Below are positions 46,806 through 56,313 of a stretch of 64,000 nucleotides of DNA, piece by piece (positions within the stretch are counted from its first letter, which is position 1; every line of letters begins with the position of its first letter). A model generated the notes under the pieces. The model made no database searches. It saw nothing but the letters and a program-made list of their open reading frames with translations, and was not told the origin of the DNA. Source of the DNA: Pseudomonas sp. FP1742. Lineage in GTDB: Bacteria; Pseudomonadota; Gammaproteobacteria; Pseudomonadales; Pseudomonadaceae. The translations under genes and the position numbers were made by a program. The stretch lies in contig NZ_CP117460.1 of the NCBI RefSeq assembly GCF_030687145.1, positions 3,906,001 through 3,970,000 on the forward strand, given 5' to 3'.

Positions 46806-48155
46806 TCATCCCCTCACACCGGTGGTTTTGCTCAGATCGGCCATGACGTCGGCCAGAATGTCGAGGAAGTAGGCGGCGTTGTCGGCGGTAAATGGCAACG
46901 GCGGGCGTATCTTCAGAACGTTGCCCAACGGACTGGAAGCGCTGATCAACACGTTGTGGTCGCGCAACTTGTTGACCACTTGCATGGCCAGTTCCTCGTA
47001 CGGCTCTTTGGTGAGCGGGTCCTTAACGAATTCCGCCCCAATGAACAGCCCCGCTCCCCGGACATCACCGATCACCGGATATTCCTTGGCCAGATCACGC
47101 AGACCGGCACGCAATACCTCACCGACCACCAGAGAATTCTTTTGCAGGCTTTCCGCTTCGATCACCTCCAGTACCGCCATCGCCGCGGCGGTGGAAACCG
47201 GATTACCGCCAAAGGTATTGAAGTAACGCGCGGTCGTTGCAAAACGGGTCAGCAGTTCCGGTTTCGCCACCACACCACCGATGGGAAGACCGTTGCCCAT
47301 TGGCTTGCCCATGATCACCAGGTCTGGCACGACACCGTGACGCTGGAAGCCCCAAAACGTATCGCCGGTACGCGCGAAACCAGGCTGGACCTCGTCAGCG
47401 ATGAACAGCCCGCCAGCCCGGCGGACCGCTTCGACGGCCTTGACCAGAAAACCACGCGGGTCGGAGAAGACGCCATCACTGGAGAATATGGTGTCTGTCA
47501 CCAGCGCCGCCGGACGGATGCCGTGACGCAGCATGTCCGCGATTGCCGCTTCAACCGACTCGGCGAACGCGTCGCCGACGTCCTTGTCGCCCGCACGATA
47601 GGCGTCCGGTGCCGGGACCAGGCGCACCATGCTGCCCAACGCCACGCCTTCACCCAAAGAGGGGGACATCTCGGCAATCGCGGCAGTAATGCCGTGGTAG
47701 GCGTTTTCAGTCACGATGATGCCAGTATTACCGGTATGGCAACGCGCGATTCGTACCGCAAGGTCCGATGACTCACTACCGGTGCAAGTAAACATGACGT
47801 TCGCCAATTCCCCAGGGAAGGTAGCGATCAGCTTTTCGGCGTAGGTCAGTACAGTGTCGTACAGATAGCGGGTGTGGGTATTGAGCAGTGCCATCTGTTT
47901 GGAAACCGCCTCCACGACATGAGGATGGCAATGGCCTACCGAAGGCACGTTGTTGTACACATCCAGGTACGGCGTGTTGTGCGAGTCGTACATCCACACG
48001 CCTTCAGCGCGGACGAAGTGCACAGGCTTTTCATAAAACAACTTGTAGGACGGGCCCAGCACTTTTGCGCGGCGTTTGAGCAGTTGTTCGATCACTGGGT
48101 CCAGGCCATGAGCCTGAGCAGGATCGAACGAGTTGATCATCAATGGACGATTCAT
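46806..48155 (-). CDS. Class III PLP aminotransferase-fold protein, probable amino-alcohol-phosphate phospho-lyase
   Basis: 449 residues from ATG 48155, with GGAG upstream. It has the full fold: VRAEGVWMYDSHNTPYLDVYNNVPSVGHCHP, FTCTGSESSDLAVRIAR and LFIADEVQPGFARTGD. The PLP Lys is Lys284 in VIMGKPMGNGLP. The GKPMGNG stretch and DVYNNVPSVGH are features I associate with phosphoethanolamine/phosphohydroxylysine phospho-lyases (AGXT2L1/L2) rather than ordinary omega-aminotransferases. Such enzymes remove ammonia and phosphate together to give an aldehyde. An APH-type kinase lies 4 bp upstream, the expected partner. Confidence 0.75.
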   Translation of the reverse strand: MNRPLMINSFDPAQAHGLDPVIEQLLKRRAKVLGPSYKLFYEKPVHFVRAEGVWMYDSHNTPYLDVYNNVPSVGHCHPHVVEAVSKQMALLNTHTRYLYDTVLTYAEKLIATFPGELANVMFTCTGSESSDLAVRIARCHTGNTGIIVTENAYHGITAAIAEMSPSLGEGVALGSMVRLVPAPDAYRAGDKDVGDAFAESVEAAIADMLRHGIRPAALVTDTIFSSDGVFSDPRGFLVKAVEAVRRAGGLFIADEVQPGFARTGDTFWGFQRHGVVPDLVIMGKPMGNGLPIGGVVAKPELLTRFATTARYFNTFGGNPVSTAAAMAVLEVIEAESLQKNSLVVGEVLRAGLRDLAKEYPVIGDVRGAGLFIGAEFVKDPLTKEPYEELAMQVVNKLRDHNVLISASSPLGNVLKIRPPLPFTADNAAYFLDILADVMADLSKTTGVRG

Positions 48156-48159
48156 TATT

Positions 48160-49224
48160 TCACTCCAGGTTGCATGCTTTGCGAAGAATGGATTGGGCAT
48201 CCGCTCGACTGACTTGCGCCAATCGCTGGAGCCCATCCCAGGCAACGCCTGTGTTCTTGAGGATGTAATGACGGTTTGCGGGATATAGACGTGCCCGAAA
48301 TTCGGTGATCGCAATCGCGGTACACAGACGCGTGATAATCAGGTCATAAAGCAAGTCCACTTCCTCGACCAGGAGCGGCAGCACGCGGTGATAGGCCCCA
48401 AGCATCTCGGCAACCTTGCTCAACGGGTGGTCGCCGTCGGTGTGGTAACTGGCGGCAATGGCGATGTCGTTGATCAGCTGGGTCGCCACCATGTCGCCAA
48501 AATCGAGGATGCCCGAGACTTCATCATGACGCCCCTCATCCATCAGGATGTTGTGTGGATTGAAGTCGGCATGAACCACCTGGCTGCGCAATTTGATAAG
48601 TCGGTGGTAGACGACTTCGTCGAAATAATCGAAGCCTGCCCGAACCAGGTTCCAGGGTTTATTGCCATCGGCATGCTGCGTTGATGGCAGCATCTCCCGG
48701 CAAGCTGCCGCTTGCTGAATGTCCCACGCCAGGACTCGATCAGCACCCGGGTGATTGAAACCACGCAGCGCTAACCCAAGCTCGGCCAGACTGATGCCGA
48801 TGTTTCGCAACTGGGCTTGCGAGCTGACACTTTTCGGCAACGCCAAGCCTTCCAGAAACGAAGTCATCCAGATAATTCGTCTCGGGTTGTCACCCACTTT
48901 CGCCGCAAAGGACGTTTCACCGTTGAGCGACGCAATCAATAGGGGAACTGGAATATACGGTGCGCGTTCGGCCAGCCAGGCCAGCGCCTGAATCTGCATA
49001 TCAATGGTCGCGTGATCATCTGCAGGGTTCGACATCCGCAGGATGTACTGCAAGCCGTCGACTGAAAAAACATGGAACAGCTCGTCGCGTTCACAACTGA
49101 TTCGCGTGCATCGGACACTCATGCCATACCGGCCCAGAACAAGCGCTTCGACTTCCGCCAAAGGCGTCTCTTCGACAGCGGTCGTCATATTGCTCAGTGA
49201 TAGCGAAAGACCGTTAATAGTCAT
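48160..49224 (-). CDS. APH-fold kinase, probable amino-alcohol or hydroxylysine kinase
   Basis: 354 residues; ATG 49224 is taken, ATG 49188 is an alternative, and neither has a strong ribosome site. The kinase fold shows the nucleotide-loop region VDGLQYILRMSNP. The catalytic loop is VVHADFNPHNIL, with His218 and Asp220 and a metal Asn, and the metal Asp is in GILDFGDMV. This family includes hydroxylysine kinase, homoserine kinase II-like and choline kinases. Pairing with the phospho-lyase (4-bp gap) indicates that it phosphorylates the hydroxyl of an amino alcohol or hydroxy amino acid. It is not an antibiotic-resistance gene by context. Confidence 0.75.
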   Translation of the reverse strand: MTINGLSLSLSNMTTAVEETPLAEVEALVLGRYGMSVRCTRISCERDELFHVFSVDGLQYILRMSNPADDHATIDMQIQALAWLAERAPYIPVPLLIASLNGETSFAAKVGDNPRRIIWMTSFLEGLALPKSVSSQAQLRNIGISLAELGLALRGFNHPGADRVLAWDIQQAAACREMLPSTQHADGNKPWNLVRAGFDYFDEVVYHRLIKLRSQVVHADFNPHNILMDEGRHDEVSGILDFGDMVATQLINDIAIAASYHTDGDHPLSKVAEMLGAYHRVLPLLVEEVDLLYDLIITRLCTAIAITEFRARLYPANRHYILKNTGVAWDGLQRLAQVSRADAQSILRKACNLE

Positions 49225-49344
49225 TGGATATGCTGCCTAATGCTATTCAGGACCCGTTTTCGAAGCACGGCCCAGCCGCGACCTGATAAACAGGTCGCTC
49301 TGCAGTGCGCTCACAAGAGTCCCGAATCTCGAATATCGGGAGTA

Positions 49345-49362
49345 CCCCCGCCGGAGCGGGGG
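49345..49362 (-). terminator. Hairpin between aldehyde dehydrogenase and kinase genes
   Basis: CCCCCGC and GCGGGGG pair around a 4-base loop, seven bases beyond the aldehyde dehydrogenase stop. No T-tract follows on the minus strand, so it may weaken rather than stop transcription into the kinase gene or protect the upstream message. Confidence 0.5.
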
Positions 49363-49369
49363 CGTCATA

Positions 49370-50815
49370 TCATTCGAAGTTCATCATGACGTGACGAACG
49401 ACCGTGTAGTCTTCCAGGCAGTAGATCGACTGATCCTTGCCATAACCGGACATCTTCATGCCGCCGTGAGGCATTTCGCTCAGGAGGGTGAAGTGTTGAT
49501 TGACCCAGGTGGTGCCGTATTGCAGACGCGCACTGACCTTGGCAGCAGTCTTGGCATCACGGGTCCAGACTGACGAAGCCAAGCCATAGCGGCTGTCGTT
49601 CGCCCAACCGATGACCTGATCAACGTCCTGGAAGGAGGTCACGGAAACCACGGGGCCAAACACTTCACGCTGGACAATTTCATCGGTCTGCAAGGCCCCG
49701 ACGACGAGCGTCGGCTCGTAATAGAAACCATTACCCGCCACATACTTGCCGCCAGTGATGACCTTAATATGCGGTTGGTCCTTCGCACGGTCGACAAAGC
49801 CCCCAACGCGTTCACGCTGTCGGGCGCTGATCAGCGGACCGAGTTCTGTACCAGCCTGGTCGGTAGGCCCCAGTTTGATCGAAGACACGGCCACTTTGAG
49901 GGCCGCAACGAGTGCATCGTGAACACTTTCATGCACATAGATACGGCATGCAGCGCAGCAGTCCTGGCCGGCGTTGTAGAAGCCAGCCGAGCGCACGGTG
50001 GAAACCACCGCCTCCAGATCCGCATCAGCCATCACGATCACCGGCGCCTTGCCGCCCAGTTCGAGGTGGGTGCGTTTGAGATTACCTGTCGCCGCTTTCA
50101 GGACTTTCTGGCCGGTGGTGACATCTCCTGTGATGGACATCATGTTGATATCCGGATGTTCACCAAGCGCTTGGCCGACCGTTTGCCCACGCCCGGTGAC
50201 AATATTGACCACACCAGGTGGCAGCATCTCGGCAAGAATACTGCCCAGTTTCAATGCGGTGAGCGGGGTGTTTTCCGAAGGTTTCATCACCACGGTATTA
50301 CCCACGGCAATCGGCGCAAAAATTTTCCAGGTGGCCATTGCCAATGGGAAGTTCCAAGGAGCGATGGCCCCCACCACGCCAACCGGATCACGACGAATGA
50401 TGCTCGTGTGGTTGGCTGCGTATTCACCTGCCGCCAGCCCGGTCAGGCAACGCGCCGCGCCGGCAAAAAAGCGAATGTTATCGACTACGCCCGGTATCTC
50501 ATCCTCAAGCATGCGCTCGTAGGGCTTGCCCACGTTCAACGATTCTATTTGGGCAAAAGCGGCACCTTCCTGTTCGATTCGATCGGCAATTTTCAGCAGC
50601 AGCGCCGAGCGTTTTCCTGGGGGCAACTGCGACCAGGCCGGGAACGCCTTGCGAGCGGCCGCCACCGCTTGATCAATCTGTTCGAGGCTGGCTTCCGGCA
50701 CTTCTCCCAGCACTCGACCGGTGGCCGGGTTCACCAGCGTTTCTGCGTGGCCTTCGCCGCGAACCAGCTGGCCGTCAATCAACAGATCAATCACGAACTC
50801 TTGTGTAGTGCTCAT
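49370..50815 (-). CDS. Gamma-aminobutyraldehyde dehydrogenase-like aldehyde dehydrogenase
   Basis: 481 residues from ATG 50815, with GAGAG upstream. Motifs: [21 protein letters not shown], Glu in [13 protein letters not shown], Cys in [24 protein letters not shown]. The overall sequence most resembles aminobutyraldehyde/betaine-aldehyde dehydrogenases, which accept amino-aldehydes. That suits the product of an amino-alcohol phospho-lyase. It is the first gene of the minus-strand series and is divergent from the MocR regulator 131 bp away. Confidence 0.87.
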   Translation of the reverse strand: MSTTQEFVIDLLIDGQLVRGEGHAETLVNPATGRVLGEVPEASLEQIDQAVAAARKAFPAWSQLPPGKRSALLLKIADRIEQEGAAFAQIESLNVGKPYERMLEDEIPGVVDNIRFFAGAARCLTGLAAGEYAANHTSIIRRDPVGVVGAIAPWNFPLAMATWKIFAPIAVGNTVVMKPSENTPLTALKLGSILAEMLPPGVVNIVTGRGQTVGQALGEHPDINMMSITGDVTTGQKVLKAATGNLKRTHLELGGKAPVIVMADADLEAVVSTVRSAGFYNAGQDCCAACRIYVHESVHDALVAALKVAVSSIKLGPTDQAGTELGPLISARQRERVGGFVDRAKDQPHIKVITGGKYVAGNGFYYEPTLVVGALQTDEIVQREVFGPVVSVTSFQDVDQVIGWANDSRYGLASSVWTRDAKTAAKVSARLQYGTTWVNQHFTLLSEMPHGGMKMSGYGKDQSIYCLEDYTVVRHVMMNFE

Positions 50816-50908
50816 AGTTACTCTCACGCTCGTCTGTAAAAACTGTGGCAGGGCAACCAGCACGTCACGACCCGGCTGCGCTCCTCGTTACAGACAAACT
50901 ATGACAAT

Positions 50909-50932
50909 ATGGACTGAGCACCTATGTCCAAT
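50909..50932. promoter_or_regulatory. Inverted repeat in divergent promoter, possible MocR operator
   Basis: ATGGAC (50909) and GTCCAAT (50926) form an imperfect inverted repeat 14-38 bp before the regulator start. On the minus strand it covers a plausible -35/-10 pair (TTGGAC, 16 bp, TATTGT) for the aldehyde dehydrogenase gene. Position fits an operator; proof is lacking. Confidence 0.3.
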
Positions 50933-50946
50933 CGGAACGAGTTGTT

Positions 50947-52443
50947 ATGTCCACTTTTGACCCCAATCTACTGTCTGACCTGATTCTCGCCACGCTGAAG
51001 GAAGACAGCGGAATATCGCTGCAACGGCAAATCTACAAAGTGGTGCAGCAAGCAATCCTTGAAGCGAGGCTGGCCCCGGGTCATCGCCTGCCTGCCACCC
51101 GCGCGCTGGCCAAAGAATTGAAGGTCTCACGCATGACCGTCACCCTGGCCTACGACAAACTGGGCGCCGAGGGATACATCATCAGCACTCATGGCAGCGG
51201 CAGTTTCGTGGCCAATATTCACCCCGCCGTCAGCCGAGCACAGGTGGCAACGGAGCTTTCGGCGTCTGATGACAGACCAGGACTGTCACGCCGGGCAGTC
51301 GAATTGGTGGGTGGGACTCACGGGGCTATAGAGCATGAAGGGGCATTCGTCCCGGGTGTTGCCGACACCACCAACTTCCCCTTCCATATCTGGCAACGCA
51401 TGCAGAATCGATACGCCAAGAAACCGTTCTCGGCGCTGACCGGCTACAGTAGCGACGGGGGTTATCTGCCTCTGCGTCAGGCCCTGGCGGAGTACTTGCA
51501 GATATCGCGCTCGGTAAAATGCAGCCCGCACCAGATCCTGATCACGATGGGAACGAATCAGTCCCTGGACTTGTGCGCACATATGCTGGCCGACACGGGC
51601 GACGTCGCACTGATCGAGGAGCCCTGCAACTGGAGCACGGCACTTATTTGGAAGGCGGCAAGCCTGAGAGTAGTGCCCGTTCCGATCGATGAGGATGGTG
51701 TCGCTGCTCAGCTCTTTCCTTTTCAGAAAACCAAGCCTGAAGACCTGCCAAAATTACTCTTCACGACACCGTCGCACCAATATCCGATGGGGGGCTCGAT
51801 GGGCTTGCACCGGCGCCGACTGTTGATTGAATTGGCCAGGAAACATAACTTCTGGATTATTGAGGACGACTACGACAGCGAGTTCCGTTATGACTCCAGC
51901 CCCCTACCCTCTCTGCAGGGACTGGATGAACATGAGCGGGTCATCTATCTGGGCACCTTTAGCAAGGTGATGTACCCAGGGTTGCGAATGAGTTATCTAG
52001 TGGTGCCCGAAGCACTCGCCGACGCCTTCGCCAGTGGCCTGACTCAGTTGTACCGCCCAGGCCAGCTTGGACTTCAGGCCGCCATGGCCGACTTCATCGG
52101 CGAGGGCTATTTCGCGACCCATATCAGAAGAATGCGGGGCATTTACGCGGAGCGTCAGCGCGAACTGAAACGTGCGTTGAATGAACACTTTGGTGACACC
52201 ATAACGGTTTCAACCGGTAACACCGGACTGCACCTGACCATACAGTTCACCTCCAACATTGACCTTGCCAGAATGACAGCAGAAGCCAGAACGAGAGGCG
52301 TATATCTGCGCGATATAAGCCTCTATCACCAACTGCCGCATTCAATGAAAGGTTATGTCCTAGGTTATGGAGGAGTCAGGACGAATGATATCGAACCCGC
52401 CGTCAAAAAGATGGCCGAGGCCTATCTAGTGGCAAAAAAGTAA
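50947..52443 (+). CDS. MocR/PdxR-type regulator (GntR winged helix fused to aminotransferase domain)
   Basis: 498 residues. The GntR winged helix covers about 20-90 (GISLQRQIYKVVQQAILEARLAPGHRLPATRALAKELKVSRMTVTLAYDKL in pieces). A linker follows, then a class I aminotransferase fold with a PLP Lys at 340 (GTFSKVMYPGLRM) and IIEDDYDSEFRYD. MocR proteins use the PLP domain to sense an amine or amino acid and switch adjacent metabolic genes. It is divergent from the aldehyde dehydrogenase, so it very likely controls this cluster and senses its substrate or an intermediate. Confidence 0.92.
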   Translation: MSTFDPNLLSDLILATLKEDSGISLQRQIYKVVQQAILEARLAPGHRLPATRALAKELKVSRMTVTLAYDKLGAEGYIISTHGSGSFVANIHPAVSRAQVATELSASDDRPGLSRRAVELVGGTHGAIEHEGAFVPGVADTTNFPFHIWQRMQNRYAKKPFSALTGYSSDGGYLPLRQALAEYLQISRSVKCSPHQILITMGTNQSLDLCAHMLADTGDVALIEEPCNWSTALIWKAASLRVVPVPIDEDGVAAQLFPFQKTKPEDLPKLLFTTPSHQYPMGGSMGLHRRRLLIELARKHNFWIIEDDYDSEFRYDSSPLPSLQGLDEHERVIYLGTFSKVMYPGLRMSYLVVPEALADAFASGLTQLYRPGQLGLQAAMADFIGEGYFATHIRRMRGIYAERQRELKRALNEHFGDTITVSTGNTGLHLTIQFTSNIDLARMTAEARTRGVYLRDISLYHQLPHSMKGYVLGYGGVRTNDIEPAVKKMAEAYLVAKK

Positions 52444-52452
52444 AAACTAGAC

Positions 52453-53203
52453 ATGCTGAATAGAATCCGGGGTCGGTTGCGCGTGATCAGCAGCGCCGGA
52501 GAGCCACTCAATCCCCAAGTCATCCGCTGGTTCGCCGAGCACTTAGGCGTGGGCATCCACCACCACTATGGACAGACCGAGCTGGGCATGGCACTTTGCA
52601 ACCATCATGGTCGGAGCCACCCTGTACGTAAGGGCTCTGCTGGCTACGCTATTTCTGGCCACCGAATTGTAGTGTTTGATGAGCAACACTAGGAATTGCC
52701 GGCTGGCCAACCTGGTGCGTTGGCAATCGATCGCGAACTCTCGCCCTTGTACTGGTTCGGTGGTTACTTCGGCATTCGGCATGCCGACGAAGGCCTTCAT
52801 GCGTCATTATTACCTGAGCGGGCATACCGCGGAACTCAACGACGATGGGAGCATTAGCTTCGTAGGTCGTAACGACGACGTGATCACCACCTCCGGCTAT
52901 CGGGTAGGACCGTTTGACGTTGAAAGCGCGCTGGTGGAGCATCCAGCCGTGATTGAGGCCGCCGTGATCGGCAAGCCCAACCCGCAGCGGACAGAGGTGA
53001 TCAAGGCTTTCGTAGTACTGAACAAGCAATATCTACATGGCCCGAAACTGGCCGAAACATTTCGGCTACACGTCCGCAGGTGTCTCGCGACTCATGTCTA
53101 TCCACGCGAAATCGAGTTCGTCAATGAGCTGCCGAAGACACCGAGCGGCAAGCTGCAACGGTTCATCCTGCGCAACCAAGAGATTGCCAAGCAGCAGCGC
53201 TAG
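52453..53203 (+). pseudogene. Decayed acyl-CoA synthetase (AMP-binding enzyme), C-terminal part only
   Basis: Reading across two frames gives the back half of an AMP-forming acyl-CoA ligase: LRVISSAGEPLNPQVIRWF, HHHYGQTELGM, then a TAG stop at 52690, continuing LPAGQPGALAIDRELSPLYWFGGY in the same frame. A frameshift near 52785 leads to MRHYYLSGHTAELNDDGSISFVGR, DDVITTSGYRVGPFDVE and the terminal LPKTPSGKLQRF. The N-terminal ATP-binding half is missing. It lies 9 bp after the MocR gene and is not functional. Confidence 0.85.
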
Positions 53204-54234
53204 GACTTAAAAGTGGAGTGGCGCGCGAAAGTTCCAGATGCGCCAAGGGGCTACCTTAACGAATTATCGTTAGAATCCAGCGAATGCAGCAGGAACGCCA
53301 TTTCGCAGCCTATCGGCATTCTTCCATTGCTCACGCTCTTAACAATTCGATTTATTTAGCAGAGCGATTACTACAGTAGCTTTTCAAGATCATCGTGAGT
53401 CCTCCATGCTGGAGAATATCAATTTTTTATGTCGCTCAGCGGCTTGAAGCTGATCGTTGAACACAAGCATTAGTTTTGAGCATCTTGATGTCGTACAGTC
53501 GCAATCATCTAAAAACATAAGATACGATACGTAACAAAATAGCGCGAACTCTTACAAAAAACGACAGTAGAGTCCTTTTATCTTTTAACTTTTCGCTCTC
53601 CTCCCCCTTCGCTAAAACGACCTTTAACGACGCATCCTCGCCGCTCAAAGTAATCGGGAGTTCGTCATGGATACGATACTTCCTGATACCCGCCATTGAA
53701 TTGAGTGAATGCATAATAGCCTCTATTTTTGCGTTAGTGGTTGCGAAATATAATGCAAAAAACACACCAACTCTGAGCTCTCTATCACAATTAACATTTC
53801 GATAAAAAATCCTTATATCAATTAGATTAGCTCTAACCTACAAACTGCGCCGCCATCAGCAGGATTCTGACTGGACGGGATTGCCAACAAGCCAAATCAG
53901 CTAAAAGGACGCAACCAACGCTACGTAAGAACTATAACGCTCATTAGAGCAGCTTCCTTTCGAAAAGCGAACTATAAAACATCAACACTACGGCGCTACG
54001 GACCTGCTTTCGTCATTATCAATTACCCCCCCCAACAAGCTTAGGTTAAGCCTTGCACATCAGTTAAGCGTTGGACAAAAAGTATAAAACTACCTTTACA
54101 AGCGAATAAAATGGTCATAAATTAGAAAATATCAATTTTTTGTTTTACCCATCACCGCCAAGCACAGCGACGAACACTCGCATAGCTTGACAGACATTTT
54201 TGAGGTTCCGTTAGTATGCTCCTGAAAGCCAATA
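53204..54234. other. AT-rich 1-kb intergenic stretch
   Basis: Clearly lower in GC than the surroundings by eye, with no recognised gene apart from one doubtful small frame (53505-53714). A 14-bp sequence AATATCAATTTTTT occurs twice (near 53415 and 54127), about 710 bp apart, in the same direction. There is no tRNA, transposase or integrase trace that I can see. It could hold the long regulatory region of the Nudix gene. Confidence 0.6.
53505..53714 (-). CDS. Possible 69-residue basic hypothetical protein
   Basis: ATG 53714 has GAGG five bases upstream. The product (MHSLNSMAGIRKYRIHDELP to VRAILLRIVSYVFR) is charged in the middle (GEESEKLKDKR) with an amphipathic, Arg-rich C-terminal helix. 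No family is recognised. It is isolated in AT-rich DNA, where chance frames are fewer but possible. Confidence 0.3.
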   Translation of the reverse strand: MHSLNSMAGIRKYRIHDELPITLSGEDASLKVVLAKGEESEKLKDKRTLLSFFVRVRAILLRIVSYVFR

Positions 54235-54984
54235 ATGAAATTTGATCTGGATAATTTCAATGGCGTGACCATTGATCCTTCTTCATTACCACCCTCCGCG
54301 GAGGAGCTAAAAGCCGAAATTGCGGATCTGTTAATGTATCTCGACGCTCACAAAAAGTCCCTTTGCTGGATCTCACTTCCTATTTTTCAGTCCGAGATGA
54401 TCCCGCTATTTGTCAGCGCCGGCTTCACCTTTCACAGCTGCCTTCGTCAAGAGTTGACGTTGGTGCGTCAACCTTCACAAAGTACTTTTATACCTTTCAT
54501 TCCAACCCACACGATTGGTGCAGGCGCTATTGTTTTGAATGAAGCGAACGAAATACTCCTGGTAAAAGAGCGAGGAACCACTGGATTCAAATTGCCGGGA
54601 GGCTATGTAGAATCAGGCGAGCACATTCAGCATTCTATCCAGCGTGAGGTACTGGAAGAAACCGGAGTAGAATCGGTATTCTTATCTATAGTTGGATTCA
54701 CTACAATGCATACTCATCAGCTCGGAAAATCTAATCTGCACTTCATCTGTAAAATGAAAGCGCTGACACAAGCGATCAACATTTTGGATGCCGTGGAAAT
54801 CGAGGACGCTAAATGGGTACCGTTGACTTCATATGTTTCCGAGCCTACTAACAGCCTCACAGATCGGCAAATGGTCAACATCGTTGCTCGCAGCACAGGA
54901 TTGATAGCGACAGATTTCTCCGGAAATATTGAGCCTCATAAAAGAGATGAAATATTTATCTCTACATCCACATCGATCATCTAG
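54235..54984 (+). CDS. Nudix hydrolase with N-terminal pre-Nudix domain
   Basis: 249 residues. The Nudix box is complete: GGYVESGEHIQHSIQREVLEETG (beginning near residue 122, in the G-x5-E-x7-REVLEE form). Residues 1-90 (AEELKAEIADLLMYLDAHKKSLCWISLPIFQSEMIPLFVSAGFTFH in pieces) match the helper domain of NUDT6-like proteins. It cleaves a nucleoside diphosphate linked to another group; the substrate is unknown. AT-richer than the backbone, suggesting transfer. It converges with the MFS gene 40 bp away. Confidence 0.85.
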   Translation: MKFDLDNFNGVTIDPSSLPPSAEELKAEIADLLMYLDAHKKSLCWISLPIFQSEMIPLFVSAGFTFHSCLRQELTLVRQPSQSTFIPFIPTHTIGAGAIVLNEANEILLVKERGTTGFKLPGGYVESGEHIQHSIQREVLEETGVESVFLSIVGFTTMHTHQLGKSNLHFICKMKALTQAINILDAVEIEDAKWVPLTSYVSEPTNSLTDRQMVNIVARSTGLIATDFSGNIEPHKRDEIFISTSTSII

Positions 54985-55024
54985 GACATTGCTCAGAAGA
55001 AGCAGAGCATCCGTAAACCCAATT

Positions 55025-56191
55025 TTATTCTGCCTTGCTTTCCAAGCGCTCAGCCAGCCAGTAAATTAAACACCCTACAAACGCCATGCTGGCGCCTACA
55101 TAACCTGTCGATGTCCACCCCAAACCAGCATTAATCGCGAGTCCACCCAACCAAGGGCCGAGCGCGTTGGCAAGGTTTAACGCGGCATGGTTGGAAGCTG
55201 CAACAAGTGACTGCCCATGCTTACTGATATCCATCAGTCGCATCTGTAGCGCAGGCGCCAATGCGACCATGCATCCAAGTGACACCGTGGCAAGTGAAAT
55301 CCCCATTAACGTCTGGGACAGAATTGGAAACGCGAACAAGGCAACAAAACTAAATAACATAATATATTTTACAGCGACAAATTTGATGCGATCATAAAGC
55401 CAGCCACCTGCAAAATTCCCAATCATCGTACCGACACCAAACAACACGAGCATGGGCGCGATCCAACTAGCTTCCAGCTTAGTAACATTTAATATAATTG
55501 GAGCAAGGTAACTGTAGGCACCAAACATCCCGCAGAAACCAAACGCACCAATTGCAAGGGCAAGCCATATCTGCGGGCGAGTGAAAGGTATCAATTCATC
55601 CTTGACATTTAGTCGCCGCTCATCCTCAACTTCAGGCGCATTTCGATAAAGAAGAATCAAACTCGTCAAACCGAAAATAGTGATGCCGGCAAAAACTGAG
55701 CGCCAGCCGAAAACTTGACCTAGGTAAGTCGCGCCCGGTGCACCAATCAATATCGCTGCCGTAACTCCCAATAGTATCCTGCTCACTGCCTTGCCTCGCT
55801 TATTGAATGGTGCCATAGAAGCCGCAATCATTGCGGCGACACCAAAATAGGCTGCATGAGGGAAGCCGGCCAATAGCCTAGACAATAAAAGCGTCTCATA
55901 GTTTGGGGCCATTAAACTCAACGCATTTGCACAGACATATAACCCCAATAGAACTAGAATAAGTTTTCGCTTTTTTAGATAAACCCCTACAAAAACCATG
56001 AAAGGGGCACCTACGACGACCCCAATCGCGTATGCGCTGATCAGATGGGCTACACTCGTTTCTGGCTTCTGAAAAGCGGACGACAACGTTGAAATAAGGC
56101 CCATCATTGCAAACTCGCCAGTGCAGAACGAGAAAACACCTACGATCAAGGCGAACTCAACGAGGAAGCGCTTGTTTCGAAAAAAACCCAA
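55025..56191 (-). CDS. MFS transporter (drug/sugar-efflux type)
   Basis: 388 residues with 12 membrane helices. I take TTG 56191 as the start, because GAGG lies about eight bases upstream and the first helix (FLVEFALIVGVFSFCTGEFAMMG) begins at once. The motif GWRSVFAGITIFGL and loop RNAPEVEDERRL separate the two halves. It resembles the DHA1 group that exports sugars, drugs or purine analogues. Low GC for this genome. It shares direction with the NCS1 gene upstream but is cut off from it by a strong terminator. Confidence 0.82.
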   Translation of the reverse strand: MGFFRNKRFLVEFALIVGVFSFCTGEFAMMGLISTLSSAFQKPETSVAHLISAYAIGVVVGAPFMVFVGVYLKKRKLILVLLGLYVCANALSLMAPNYETLLLSRLLAGFPHAAYFGVAAMIAASMAPFNKRGKAVSRILLGVTAAILIGAPGATYLGQVFGWRSVFAGITIFGLTSLILLYRNAPEVEDERRLNVKDELIPFTRPQIWLALAIGAFGFCGMFGAYSYLAPIILNVTKLEASWIAPMLVLFGVGTMIGNFAGGWLYDRIKFVAVKYIMLFSFVALFAFPILSQTLMGISLATVSLGCMVALAPALQMRLMDISKHGQSLVAASNHAALNLANALGPWLGGLAINAGLGWTSTGYVGASMAFVGCLIYWLAERLESKAE

Positions 56192-56212
56192 ACTAATTAC
56201 CTCATGTTAAGC

Positions 56213-56249
56213 AAAAAAAGCACTCAACATGTTCATTCATGTTGAGTGC
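56213..56249 (-). terminator. Strong rho-independent terminator of the NCS1 permease gene
   Basis: On the minus strand GCACTCAACATG and CATGTTGAGTGC form a perfect 12-bp stem with a 6-base loop, followed by seven T's. It ends the permease transcript before the MFS gene. Confidence 0.92.
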
Positions 56250-56313
56250 AAAGCACGCATTGTTCGGTCAAAGTCTTCTAAGCATCCTCTGCGCCTCCAC
56301 TGCTCCCCCGCCT

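Noticed and set aside
48160..49224. Aminoglycoside-resistance phosphotransferase
   Set aside because: The APH fold is shared by metabolic kinases, and the 4-bp link to a PLP lyase in a catabolic cluster favours a small-molecule kinase.
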